Shown: in pieces, positions 1 to 7,014 of the stretch
Numbering within the stretch: the stretch's first letter is position 1
Layout: every line of letters starts with the position of its first letter
Origin: Fischerella sp.
GTDB taxonomy: Bacteria; Cyanobacteriota; Cyanobacteriia; Cyanobacteriales; Nostocaceae
Direction: 5' to 3'
NCBI GenBank assembly: GCA_026419705.1
Contig: JANZYY010000062.1
Location: 1 to 14,643 of the forward strand
DNA: 14,643 nt
Notes under the pieces: generated by a model
The model's input: only the letters and a program-made list of their open reading frames with translations
What the model was told of the DNA's origin: nothing
Database searches by the model: none
Made by a program: the position numbers and the translations under genes

Positions 1-549
1 CGCACTCCCAAATGGGCCTATGTTTATTGGCAAGTCTCTGATGCTGCGAAGAAAGCGCTGCGACAACAAGGCGGTTCTCAATTTGCGTTACGAATTTATG
101 ATGTCACCGACATTGACCTAAGTTATCAAACTCCCGTACTGGTACAGCAGTATGAATGCGAAGAGACAACAAACGATCGCTATGTAGCTATTCCAGCAGG
201 CGATCGCAACTACATGGCGGAAATTGGCTATACCACAGAAGATAGTCGTTGGTTGTTAATAGCACGCTCAGAAATTGCTCGCGTTTTCAACCGTCCCGAG
301 AAAGATTTCTGGTTTGTAGCTGATGCTGAGCTAATTATTCACGGAGCCACCGAACCAGGTTCAACCGTAACTGTTGGCGATCGTTCTATTAAACTCAAAC
401 CTGATGGTACTTTCCATTTGCGCATTCCCTTTACACACAGTTTGATTAACTATGTGATGACTGCTGTTGCTGCTGATAGCAAGCAAGCTAAAACCATTCA
501 CATGCAATTTTCTCAAGACACTCCAGAAAAAAATTCTAACAGTCAGTAA
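1..549 (+). CDS. DUF4912 domain-containing protein, C-terminal part (5' end outside window)
   Basis: The frame is open from the first base, so the gene begins upstream; 182 residues are visible before the TAA stop. The segment YVYWQVSDAAKKAL followed by LRIYDVTDID and later WLLIARSEIARVF matches the pattern I associate with DUF4912, a domain found in cyanobacterial and firmicute proteins of unknown biochemical role. Downstream of it (about residues 100-165) is a beta-rich stretch with GSTVTVGDRSIKLKPDGTF, which looks like a small extracellular or carbohydrate-binding type beta fold; the end is polar and low complexity. An internal ATG at 214 would give a 111-aa product, but the upstream sequence in the same frame is clearly part of the domain, so 214 is not the real start. 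The gene converges on the ABC ATPase gene with only 66 bp between the stops. Family assignment is fairly sure; function is unknown. Confidence 0.8.
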   Translation, partial: RTPKWAYVYWQVSDAAKKALRQQGGSQFALRIYDVTDIDLSYQTPVLVQQYECEETTNDRYVAIPAGDRNYMAEIGYTTEDSRWLLIARSEIARVFNRPEKDFWFVADAELIIHGATEPGSTVTVGDRSIKLKPDGTFHLRIPFTHSLINYVMTAVAADSKQAKTIHMQFSQDTPEKNSNSQ

Positions 550-615
550 TAAATTGTTGTGTGTTGGTTGTTGTTAGGTGTTTGTTATTTGGAACCAACC
601 ACCAACCACCAACCA
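550..615. repeat. convergent intergenic spacer with heptamer tandem repeats
   Basis: Between the two converging stops lies the heptamer ACCAACC repeated three times (594-614), followed by ACTAAC running into the ATPase stop codon region at 615-620. The sequence just upstream (about 562-580) is GT-rich and roughly complementary to it (GTTGGTTGTTG against CAACCACCAAC), so the spacer can fold into an imperfect hairpin on either strand. This is the kind of short tandemly repeated repetitive sequence known from heterocystous cyanobacteria. It could act as a shared terminator for the two genes, but no clear U-run follows, so that role is only inferred. Confidence 0.6.
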
Positions 616-1509
616 CTAACATTTTTGCGTCAACTCAAGATAAATATGCTCTAACCTAACAGGTTGCCGTGAAATTGAATCAATGGCAATGCCATCAAAG
701 CGTGCGATAATATCCTTGAATTCCAAGTGTTCCACTAACCAAAAAGCCAGATCGTTACCATAACGCCGAGGTGTAAAACCACATTCAATCGCTAGTGCGA
801 TCGCTTTTTCCTCTTCTTTAGTCTGCACCACAAGAATTTCTTTGGCAGGGATGCGAGTACGCAATTGTTCTATATTACCTTCAGCGAGAATGCGACCATT
901 TTTTAGAATACCAATTCTGCTACACAAACGCTCAGCTTCATCCAATAAGTGAGTAGTTAATAAAATCGTCATTCCCTGATTTTTCAGTTGTTTGATCAAC
1001 TCCCAAATTTCATATCGCGCCTCAATGTCTAAGCCTGTAGTCGGCTCATCCAAAATCACTAATTTCGGCTGATGTACCAAAGCAACTGCTATATTCAACC
1101 GCCGCTGCATCCCACCGCTCAGTGTTTCTACTGGACATTTAGCCCTATCTAATAAATTTACAGCCTCTAGAGTAGCTTTGATTCGCTGTCGTCGTTTGAC
1201 CCGATCTAAACCGTAAATTTTGGCAAAAAACTTGAGATTTTCTTCACAAGATAAACTTTTATACAACAAATTTTCTTGTGGTGCAATACCAATTATTTGT
1301 TTTGTTGCTTCTGAAACTGGTTGATGATTAATTTTTACTATTCCGCTATCAGCTTTTAACAAGTTACAAATAATATTTATTGTTGTAGTTTTTCCTGCCC
1401 CATTTGCACCCAGTAAACCATAAATTTCTCCAGGCTCAACGCACAGCGTTAAATCCTGAAGAACTTTTCTGTTACCAAAAGACTTATTGAGATTTTCTAT
1501 GTGCAGCAT
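616..1509 (-). CDS. ABC transporter ATP-binding protein (ABC-2 exporter type)
   Basis: The 297-aa protein is a complete ABC ATPase of the DrrA/CcmA-like class, which powers export through a separate ABC-2 permease at the cytoplasmic membrane. All nucleotide-binding motifs are visible: Walker A GANGAGKTT (about 34-42), Q-loop at Q78, signature LSGGM (130-134), Walker B LVILDEP (150-156), D-loop with D161, and switch His 187 in LLTTHLLDEAERL. Residues 215-297 form the C-terminal extension usual for this class. The start ATG has no obvious Shine-Dalgarno sequence and lies 30 bp from the edge of a MITE-like element at 1540-1791. The partner permease gene is upstream on the same strand (stop at 1888), so the two were probably one operon before the insertion. 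The substrate cannot be told from sequence. Confidence 0.9.
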   Translation of the reverse strand: MLHIENLNKSFGNRKVLQDLTLCVEPGEIYGLLGANGAGKTTTINIICNLLKADSGIVKINHQPVSEATKQIIGIAPQENLLYKSLSCEENLKFFAKIYGLDRVKRRQRIKATLEAVNLLDRAKCPVETLSGGMQRRLNIAVALVHQPKLVILDEPTTGLDIEARYEIWELIKQLKNQGMTILLTTHLLDEAERLCSRIGILKNGRILAEGNIEQLRTRIPAKEILVVQTKEEEKAIALAIECGFTPRRYGNDLAFWLVEHLEFKDIIARFDGIAIDSISRQPVRLEHIYLELTQKC

Positions 1510-1539
1510 ATTTTTGATATTATTAGTAATTACATTACT

Positions 1540-1791
1540 TAAGTAAGTCGGCGGAAATAAATCAAACTATGTTAAGTAACGCAGAATTATTGAAATAAGT
1601 TTGTAGTAAGTTGCTCTAGCCCTTTTTTGAGGACTAAAGTCCTCATTACAAACCTTTAATTAATTACGCTGTCCTACTTAATTAAAGGTATGTAGTAAGC
1701 ACTTCAGCGCTGTTGACGCGGAGTGACTTTTCACAGAGTAGCGCTTACTACGATCTAATACATAGTTTGATTTTTCTCACCTACTTACTTA
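1540..1791. mobile_element. MITE-like element with ~31-bp terminal inverted repeats
   Basis: The left end (1540-1571, starting TAAGTAAGTCGG and ending ATCAAACTATG) is matched in inverse orientation by the right end (1761-1791, CATAGTTTGAT to CCTACTTACTTA), about 26 of 32 positions with one gap. The outermost bases on each side are TA, which fits a TA target-site duplication of IS630/Tc1-mariner type, though the true boundary is uncertain because TACATT also occurs on both sides. The 252 bp have no ORF. Inside are three nested inverted repeats: TGAGGACT/AGTCCTCA (1628-1645), CCTTTAATTAA/TTAATTAAAGG (1653-1688) and GTAGTAAGC/GCTTACTAC (1692-1751). It separates the permease and ATPase genes of one exporter. 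Confidence 0.65.
1628..1645. repeat. 8-bp-arm palindrome inside the MITE-like element
   Basis: TGAGGACT, two As, then AGTCCTCA: a perfect inverted repeat. It follows GTTTGTAGTAAGTTGCTCTAG (1589 onward), and this block is closely paralleled at 11821-11878 in the second MITE-like element, where GAGCGA/TCGCTC replaces the palindrome. It therefore looks like a variant hairpin within a shared dispersed module. Confidence 0.6.
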
Positions 1792-1840
1792 CATTTAGTC
1801 GCACCAAATAGTAAACTTTTTGGAAAAATCCAGTTTTATT

Positions 1841-1857
1841 CCCATTACCCATTACCC
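1841..1857. repeat. short ATTACCC tandem repeat
   Basis: CCC followed by two copies of ATTACCC (1844-1850 and 1851-1857), just beyond the 3' end of the permease gene. It belongs to the heptamer repeat type common in intergenic regions of heterocystous cyanobacteria. No function can be read from it. Confidence 0.45.
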
Positions 1858-1887
1858 AATTCCTCGTCCACAAGAGGAGGAAGAATT

Positions 1888-2661
1888 TTAAAGTTTTCTT
1901 TCTACTATCAACATTCTTCGATAAGAAAACCAACCACCCAAAAACATTGTGAAAGCAAACCCTGATAAAAACTGAAAATGAGACGTAATATCTTGTATGT
2001 TGTTCCCCTGGAAAGATACTGCTACAAGCGCTTCGTTCATGTGATAAATAGGATTGATTTTGGCAATATCAAGTAGTGATTCAGGTAAAAAAGTAGTAGG
2101 GAAAAAAGCTCCGCCCAAAATTAATAAAGGAACTCCAAAAGCAGCAACTAGAGAGTTAACATCTTCAGTACGACGAGCCAGTTGTGTACCTAAAATAAAG
2201 CCTAGACCAACGTAAGCAATAATGCTCAGGAAAATAATGATTGCACCCAAAAACATAGAACCCTCGAATGTTGCACCCCAAAATGCAGCAATAGTATAAA
2301 TAAGCAATGTCTGTCCAAAGCCAATGCAGCTATGAGCGAAAAAAATTCCCAGAAAATAGGATGTACCACTTAAAGGAGAAATAAACAAGCGCTTGAGGGT
2401 TTGTTGTTCTCTTTCTGAGACCACAGTCGCAACACTACCACCCAAACAACTAAAAAACAGCGCTGCTCCCACCAATGTTGAAGGAGCAGCATATTCAAAA
2501 CCCCGTTCTATTGATAGTTGTAGGCTCTCTGCCAAAATAAACCCATTGATCAACAGTACAGAAACAGGGAAAATCGTCCAAAGAATCAGGCTGCGTTTTC
2601 GCCGCAATAGTTCTATTAAAATACGCTGAGTGACAGCAGTAGTTTCACGCCAAAATTTCAT
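1888..2661 (-). CDS. ABC-2 type transporter permease
   Basis: The 257-aa membrane protein has about six hydrophobic spans (roughly 26-44, 61-81, 101-131, 137-158, 171-190 and 230-248) and no soluble domain, as expected for an ABC2_membrane permease of the DrrB/NodJ-like group. Between spans 2 and 3 is the cytoplasmic stretch SEREQQTLKRLFISPLS, the coupling segment typical of this family, and near the fifth span is GGAFFPTTFLPESL, which matches the family's conserved region before the last span. It would form the transmembrane pore with the ATPase encoded downstream at 616-1509, probably as a homodimer with two ATPase subunits. Length is normal for the family. The spacing to the ATPase gene (378 bp) is unusually wide and filled by a MITE-like element. 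Substrate unknown. Confidence 0.88.
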   Translation of the reverse strand: MKFWRETTAVTQRILIELLRRKRSLILWTIFPVSVLLINGFILAESLQLSIERGFEYAAPSTLVGAALFFSCLGGSVATVVSEREQQTLKRLFISPLSGTSYFLGIFFAHSCIGFGQTLLIYTIAAFWGATFEGSMFLGAIIIFLSIIAYVGLGFILGTQLARRTEDVNSLVAAFGVPLLILGGAFFPTTFLPESLLDIAKINPIYHMNEALVAVSFQGNNIQDITSHFQFLSGFAFTMFLGGWFSYRRMLIVERKL

Positions 2662-2918
2662 CTTTATTCAGTTGCAACGGTAGTCAGTCAACACTTTCAT
2701 TCAACCGAGTAAGCCCTGTTTTTGATCGCACATCAACTTTAAGTATTAGTGTTTGAACAGGGACGCTAGATAACTCTCGGTTTACTTAGTACTGCTTTGC
2801 ATAAAATCGTAACTTTTTAAACGCAGAGGGACGCAGAGTCTTTCTACATTTAATTCGTTACGAATTTGTGCGATGTTGTACTTAGTCAAAACTAACGGTT
2901 TTTCAACAAGTTACCCTA

Positions 2919-2940
2919 AACTTAACACAAATGTTAAGTT
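2919..2940. repeat. 9-bp-arm hairpin, loop CAAA
   Basis: AACTTAACA and TGTTAAGTT flank a CAAA loop. It lies about 105 bp past the methyltransferase stop and is AT-rich. It could be an operator-like palindrome for the permease gene or a transcript-end hairpin; no U-run follows. Confidence 0.4.
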
Positions 2941-2985
2941 ATGTTAATAATGTATTTTGAAAAAATAATGCGACAAATAGACATT

Positions 2986-3013
2986 GTAGAGACGTTAAAC
3001 TTAACGTCTCTAC
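2986..3013. repeat. palindromic small dispersed repeat, copy 1 (intergenic)
   Basis: GTAGAGACGTTAA, AC, TTAACGTCTCTAC: 13-bp perfect arms with a 2-base centre. It lies 32 bp downstream of the methyltransferase stop. The same GTAGAGACG...CGTCTCTAC frame is seen at 3225-3252 and 6155-6182 within the coding sequence, and in weaker form at 11063-11082, so it is a member of a dispersed family of the small-dispersed-repeat type known in Nostoc. As RNA it folds into a strong hairpin and may end or stabilise the methyltransferase transcript. Confidence 0.75.
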
Positions 3014-3045
3014 TGAATTAATGCGGCTATTTCTGAGTCTTTCTG

Positions 3046-6000
3046 TTATGGGGCGAAGGTGCGATAAGCTGCTAATGCATCTTGTTTGACTCGCTCAGGA
3101 ACAAGGGGAAATGTACTGAGAATGTAAGTAAATTCTGCTTCCGTTAAGTTGTAGAGGTGCGCTATCATTCCGTCGAGTTCGGCGCGGAGTTTAGCGCGAT
3201 CGCTTTCCTCGGTAACGCCACATTGTAGAGACGTTAAATTTAACGTCTCTTGCGCCAGTTCGTCAAATTCTGGGGTGGTGCAGATGAGTTTGGCGGCGCG
3301 TTGTACGATGTCAGAGAAATAGCGATCGCCTTCTTTTAGGCGGGGGACTGGTAGTTGGTAAATATAGAACATATTGCAATGCGCTGTCACTTTTTGGCGG
3401 ATTATAAAATCGCAAGCAAAGCTATTTAGTACAGCGCAGGTAAATAATAATTCCTTTTGATTGCTAAATGGTTCTGAGACAATTAGTGTGTTACCTGCAA
3501 AAACGTTAGACGGGATAATCCCCGAAATCATTGTACGAATATCCGTATTTCGTGCTACATCTCTAAACCCTAAACGATAACTTTGATAATCTAACTTCTG
3601 ACCGTTATCGCTTCCATTCTTTCCTAATAAAGCTTTTCTACCCTCCTGTTCATCAATCCAATATTTCGCTTGTCCCCATTGATGAGTAAACTGATGAATC
3701 ATCTTACCTTCATAAAGCGGTAGCCTTCCTTTACCTGGCTGTTGCTTAAATAAATGACTATCATTAGTCATGTGAAATTCATTGCACAAAACTAAATTCC
3801 ACTTACCATCAATCTTTTCCCCCAACAAAGGAAACTTGAGCATTTTCTCCGCAATGCGGATATCCATCTCATTCTTAAACTCCATCACCGAAAGCGAATC
3901 CGGTGAGAGTTTCCGCACCATATCAAAACTTATCCGCAAACTTTCTTGACTCGGAAATCTTGTTAATTCCTGTACATCATGCTGCATAAAAGCAGATGGA
4001 AACTCCACCGTTGTACCACCTTTAGCAAAGGTAAGGACAACTATTTTGAAACGGCTATCAACACCTTCAAAAACTTCTTTACGATTCTCCAGACAAAATA
4101 ATCCAGTGACCTTTGTTTGACTAAACAACATTTCTCGCAGTTGCTTAGTTCCTAAATCAGTATAGATACCACTAGGAACAACAATTCCACACTCACCATC
4201 ATCACGCAGTAAATGAAAACAGCGTTCGACAAATAATTTATAGAGATTAATATCTGTACCAGCTTTTTTACCGTTAACAATAGAAATCTGATTTTTATAG
4301 TCGACCGACGAGCGATAATAAGCACTGACGTAAGGATATTGGCTCTGATATTCTAACCAAGCTTTTGCAATTTCCGGATTTTGTAAAAGTTTCTGCTGTT
4401 CTTTCTCAAAAGTCTTGATATCCATTTTGTTCTTCGTCACAAGTTCATTATGTTGTGCGAAGAACTCTTTAGCTTGTGGCTTAAATATCTCCCACGGTGG
4501 ATTAGTAATAATCGCATCGAAACCACCCCGTTCTAACACCTTATCAAAGTGATAACCCCAGTGAAAAGGCTTCAAGGCTGCAATATCCTGAACAGTCAAA
4601 ACACGCTTCTTTGACTTCCCAGTTAACTGCACTTCTTCATATTTAATCCCCAAACGCTGACTAAACTCATCCAACAACAAAAGATTTAGCTTCTCTTGCG
4701 ATTCCTGGTTGAGTTTTTCAATGTGTCGTCGCAGATTTAGCAACCTTGTATCTTGATGGGTTCCTTGATCACCACCAGCTAACTTTTCCTCCCCAGGAAT
4801 AAAAGCGTGTTTTTTGTAAAGTTCAATTGACTTATTTTTATCTTCTAAAATCGCCTTGTAATTAGCAGCAGCTAGCGCCTGTAATAAATTACCTTGTTTC
4901 GTGTTTCCTACCGTATCAAATGCAGTTTCATCTACTCTAATTAACCCAATCAGCGAATTCCCCGCCATAATATTAAAGTCAATATTAGGTAGCGGTTCTA
5001 ATTCATCAACATCATGAGCAGAAGAAACCAATGCCAAGAAAAGACGTAGTTTAGCAATTTCCGTCGCTTCCTCCATGATGTCAACACCATAAAGGTTGTC
5101 AGTGACAATCCGCTTTTTAATATAATAAGATAGCGATTTATGTAAATTTCTTATCTCTGCAAGTTCCTTTTTTAAGTTTGCATCTCCCATTAAATCAATT
5201 GTGCCAATCACTGCACTATAAACTTGAATTAATGTTTTTAATCCAGCAATGAGAAAAGCACCAGAACCGCAAGCCGGGTCAAGAATTGATAAATTGGGGA
5301 GAATATCTTTAATTAGTAGACGACAAATATTTGCATCCAGTTTGAGGAACAGTTCGTTAATATCTTCAAATGGTTTATACTTGTCTGAAATAGACTCATT
5401 TACACGATCTACAATTAACTTGTGAATCGTTCTGTCGCAAAGATATTCAGTTATCTGCGGTCTGGTATAGTAAGCGCCAAACGCTTTTTGGTTAATGTAT
5501 TTCTCAAAAATGTACCCTAAAACATCAGGGTTAATTTCATCATCCTTACCCTCTGGTGTATCATCCAAGTTCCAAGAATAACGAGCAAATAAATCGAGAA
5601 CTTGTTCAAATGCCTCATCAGCTATGTCAATATCATATTCTTGCTCAATTCTGTGCTTTAAAAATAATCCCCCATTGAGATATTTAACATTTCCTACCAA
5701 TGCTTGTACAGATGCATCCCGGTCAGAATCTGGTTTAGCAAAACTTTCAAAAAATAACGCTTGCAGAAATTCACTATAAAAGCGATTTTTACCTCGTTGC
5801 TTACTTTCTGCAAGTTTATTTTGCAGATAATCTAAATCACCATTATCAATAAAACCCTTACGTTGGAGAAAATAAACAAACATCATGCGGTTGAGAAGTA
5901 CCGATGTATACCAACGTCGGTCATGAGCATTATTAATCCCTTGAACGTATCCTAAAAACTGCTGATGCTGCTCTTGAAATTCCTTATAAAACTGTTTAGT

Positions 6001-6507
6001 TACCCGCTCAACATCAAAAGCTTTTTGCAGTCGATAAGCAATTTTTACGACTGATAAACTATCATCCTCCAGTTCAGTGATATCAATGACGAGAGAAGCC
6101 AGTTTACTTAAAAATAAATCTCCCGGTTGACCCTTTACATACAAATGGTCACGTGTAAAGACGCGTAATTTCGCGTCTCTACATTCTCGCTTTACCCAAT
6201 ACCAAAGACTGCGAGTGCGTTGATTATCAATAAAAATTAGTAGATTTTCAGCTTTTAATTTAGTAACCTCTTGGTGAATAGCAGCGCGAATTTTTGCTTC
6301 TGGAATAGCGCCATCTGCTGCGGTGACTTCAAAAACAGCTACACCAAAACTCTCAGCAATAGGCTGGTATTCATAGGTTTTGTCCTCAATCTCCAACAGA
6401 ACAGGCTTTTTACGTGTCGGTTGTGACCAACCTAACTCTTCTATAAACAAATCTTCAAACTGGAAGTTATAGAGTAAATCCCGTGTTCTTTGAAAATTGA
6501 GTGCCAT
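3046..6507 (-). CDS. Eco57I-like DNA adenine-N6 methyltransferase with target-recognition region
   Basis: The protein (about 1153 aa from the chosen start) transfers methyl groups from S-adenosylmethionine to adenine in DNA. Motif I is DPACGSGAF (410-418), the catalytic motif IV is NPPW (669-672), and GAYYTRP (344-350) precedes the methylase fold. The N-terminal 230 residues (TLFIEELGW-like start, IFIDNQRTRSLWYWVKRE) are the usual N-terminal region of this large family; I cannot see a convincing PD-(D/E)XK nuclease there. LYEGKMIHQF (931-940) and PVPRL mark a TaqI/Eco57I-type target-recognition region. The open frame extends to an ATG at 6597, but MALNFQRTRDLL at 6507 is the family-like start and follows a TAGGA motif. 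Two dispersed palindromes are read through in frame (residues 109-118 and 1086-1094). It is the second gene of a defence module with the PLD-helicase gene upstream. Confidence 0.88.
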   Translation of the reverse strand: MALNFQRTRDLLYNFQFEDLFIEELGWSQPTRKKPVLLEIEDKTYEYQPIAESFGVAVFEVTAADGAIPEAKIRAAIHQEVTKLKAENLLIFIDNQRTRSLWYWVKRECRDAKLRVFTRDHLYVKGQPGDLFLSKLASLVIDITELEDDSLSVVKIAYRLQKAFDVERVTKQFYKEFQEQHQQFLGYVQGINNAHDRRWYTSVLLNRMMFVYFLQRKGFIDNGDLDYLQNKLAESKQRGKNRFYSEFLQALFFESFAKPDSDRDASVQALVGNVKYLNGGLFLKHRIEQEYDIDIADEAFEQVLDLFARYSWNLDDTPEGKDDEINPDVLGYIFEKYINQKAFGAYYTRPQITEYLCDRTIHKLIVDRVNESISDKYKPFEDINELFLKLDANICRLLIKDILPNLSILDPACGSGAFLIAGLKTLIQVYSAVIGTIDLMGDANLKKELAEIRNLHKSLSYYIKKRIVTDNLYGVDIMEEATEIAKLRLFLALVSSAHDVDELEPLPNIDFNIMAGNSLIGLIRVDETAFDTVGNTKQGNLLQALAAANYKAILEDKNKSIELYKKHAFIPGEEKLAGGDQGTHQDTRLLNLRRHIEKLNQESQEKLNLLLLDEFSQRLGIKYEEVQLTGKSKKRVLTVQDIAALKPFHWGYHFDKVLERGGFDAIITNPPWEIFKPQAKEFFAQHNELVTKNKMDIKTFEKEQQKLLQNPEIAKAWLEYQSQYPYVSAYYRSSVDYKNQISIVNGKKAGTDINLYKLFVERCFHLLRDDGECGIVVPSGIYTDLGTKQLREMLFSQTKVTGLFCLENRKEVFEGVDSRFKIVVLTFAKGGTTVEFPSAFMQHDVQELTRFPSQESLRISFDMVRKLSPDSLSVMEFKNEMDIRIAEKMLKFPLLGEKIDGKWNLVLCNEFHMTNDSHLFKQQPGKGRLPLYEGKMIHQFTHQWGQAKYWIDEQEGRKALLGKNGSDNGQKLDYQSYRLGFRDVARNTDIRTMISGIIPSNVFAGNTLIVSEPFSNQKELLFTCAVLNSFACDFIIRQKVTAHCNMFYIYQLPVPRLKEGDRYFSDIVQRAAKLICTTPEFDELAQETLNLTSLQCGVTEESDRAKLRAELDGMIAHLYNLTEAEFTYILSTFPLVPERVKQDALAAYRTFAP
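3225..3252. repeat. palindromic small dispersed repeat, copy 2 (inside methyltransferase gene)
   Basis: AGAGACGTTAAA followed by TTTAACGTCTCT (3227-3250) is a perfect 24-bp palindrome, within a 28-bp unit starting GTAGAG. It lies in the coding sequence and is translated in frame as QETLNLTSL near the C-terminus, between the conserved-looking stretches EFDELA and RAKLRAELDGMIAHLY. The unit is almost the same as the intergenic copy about 240 bp away, so it is most easily explained as insertion of a dispersed repeat into a tolerant loop. Confidence 0.8.
6155..6182. repeat. palindromic small dispersed repeat, copy 3 (inside methyltransferase gene)
   Basis: GTAAAGACGCGTAA then TTTCGCGTCTCTAC: 12 of 14 base pairs match across the centre. 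It has the GTAGAGACG...CGTCTCTAC frame of the other copies, but with a GCG/CGC core. It is translated in frame as CRDAKLRVFT (residues 109-118 from the preferred start), directly after the WYWVKRE segment. Two mismatched pairs suggest it is older than copies 1 and 2. Confidence 0.72.
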
Positions 6508-6711
6508 AGTATACGCATTAATCCTACGCAGTAGAAGCCCAAGATCTGAGCATGACAAACTCGCTCCCACAGACTTGCAGCCTGGAGCTAAAACCATTTA
6601 TTTAAAGATTCAAAATGTAATAACTTTATAAAGCAGCGATCGCTCTGTATCTGTAATAATCGCTTTTATTACAAATACGGCTCAGTGCTTGTACTTAAAA
6701 TGGCACTTATG

Positions 6712-6796
6712 CCAATTCTCAAAAATAGAACAACGCATAGTTCGTAGTGAGTACTTAAGTACTCACTACCAACCAAGGGCATTTGTAGTCATTTTT
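6712..6796. repeat. 85-bp perfect direct repeat, copy A
   Basis: This sequence from CCAATTCTCAAAAATAG to GTAGTCATTTTT is identical over 85 bases to 6887-6971. Its core (6744-6769) is a perfect 26-bp palindrome, GTAGTGAGTACTT then AAGTACTCACTAC. The right end is followed by TGGAGG, so the terminal inverted repeat seen in copy B is incomplete here. Confidence 0.9.
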
Positions 6797-6886
6797 TGGA
6801 GGAACGGTATTAATTGTAAATACGCAAATATAAGTTTACTTGGTGACTTTGTGCCTTGGTGGTGAAAAAATCTTGAACCACTAATA

Positions 6887-6971
6887 CCAATTCTCAAAAA
6901 TAGAACAACGCATAGTTCGTAGTGAGTACTTAAGTACTCACTACCAACCAAGGGCATTTGTAGTCATTTTT
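6887..6971. repeat. 85-bp perfect direct repeat, copy B (MITE-like ends)
   Basis: Identical to 6712-6796, with the 26-bp palindrome at 6919-6944. Copy B has matched ends: TTCTCAAAAAT at 6891-6901 and its inverse ATTTTTGAGAA at 6966-6976, giving an 86-bp element of very small MITE form. Zero differences between copies point to a recent duplication or gene conversion. On the minus strand it follows the helicase stop by about 40 bases, so a transcript running into the methyltransferase gene would carry two strong hairpins. Confidence 0.88.
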
Positions 6972-7014
6972 GAGAAAGGTTTGAAGATAATTGATTTGAT
7001 AGTGCCATAAGTCA

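Larger units (their letters stand above)
2662..3045. other. gene-free spacer rich in inverted repeats
   Basis: This 384-bp spacer lies between the permease start and the methyltransferase stop; no convincing ORF is present. It holds a nested inverted repeat at 2703-2782 (outer arms AACCGAG/CTCGGTT, inner arms CCCTGTT/AACAGGG), a direct repeat GACGCAGAG-like motif at 2821-2838 of a type scattered through Nostocales genomes, AATTCG/CGAATT at 2852-2866, a 9-bp hairpin at 2919-2940 (AACTTAACA/TGTTAAGTT, loop CAAA) and a 13-bp hairpin at 2986-3013. None of the hairpins is followed by a U-run on the minus strand, so none is a standard intrinsic terminator. The permease promoter must lie here but I cannot point to it. 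Confidence 0.6.
6508..7014. other. spacer between the two defence genes, repeat-filled
   Basis: This 507-bp gap separates two genes that belong together and are read in the same direction. Nearest the methyltransferase start is a 90-bp open extension of its frame that probably is untranslated leader. Then come a 7-bp-arm inverted repeat (GTAATAA/TTATTAC, 6653-6672), a small hairpin TGGCA/TGCCA (6701-6714), and two identical 85-bp repeats with a 90-bp spacer between them. The spacer includes TTGGTGACTTTGTGCCTTGG, a motif of a type common in Nostocales intergenic DNA. A short minus-strand ORF here (6766-6957) consists mostly of repeat and is not credible. Confidence 0.65.

Noticed and set aside
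594..620. Possible CRISPR-like array
   Set aside because: The units are 7 bp with no spacers and no cas genes; these are heptamer tandem repeats. The same holds for 12042-12077.
2986..3013. Intrinsic terminator for the methyltransferase gene
   Set aside because: The hairpin is strong but no U-run follows on the minus strand, and the same sequence occurs inside the coding region, so it is better called a dispersed repeat.
6508..6597. 30-codon N-terminal extension of the methyltransferase frame (ATG at 6597)
   Set aside because: The extension (Cys/Ser/Leu-rich) does not resemble the family, whereas MALNFQRTRDLL at 6507 does; the extra codons are probably leader sequence.
6766..6957. 63-aa minus-strand ORF between the defence genes
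   Set aside because: It spans the end of one 85-bp repeat copy, the spacer and most of the other; composition and context show repeat DNA, not a gene.
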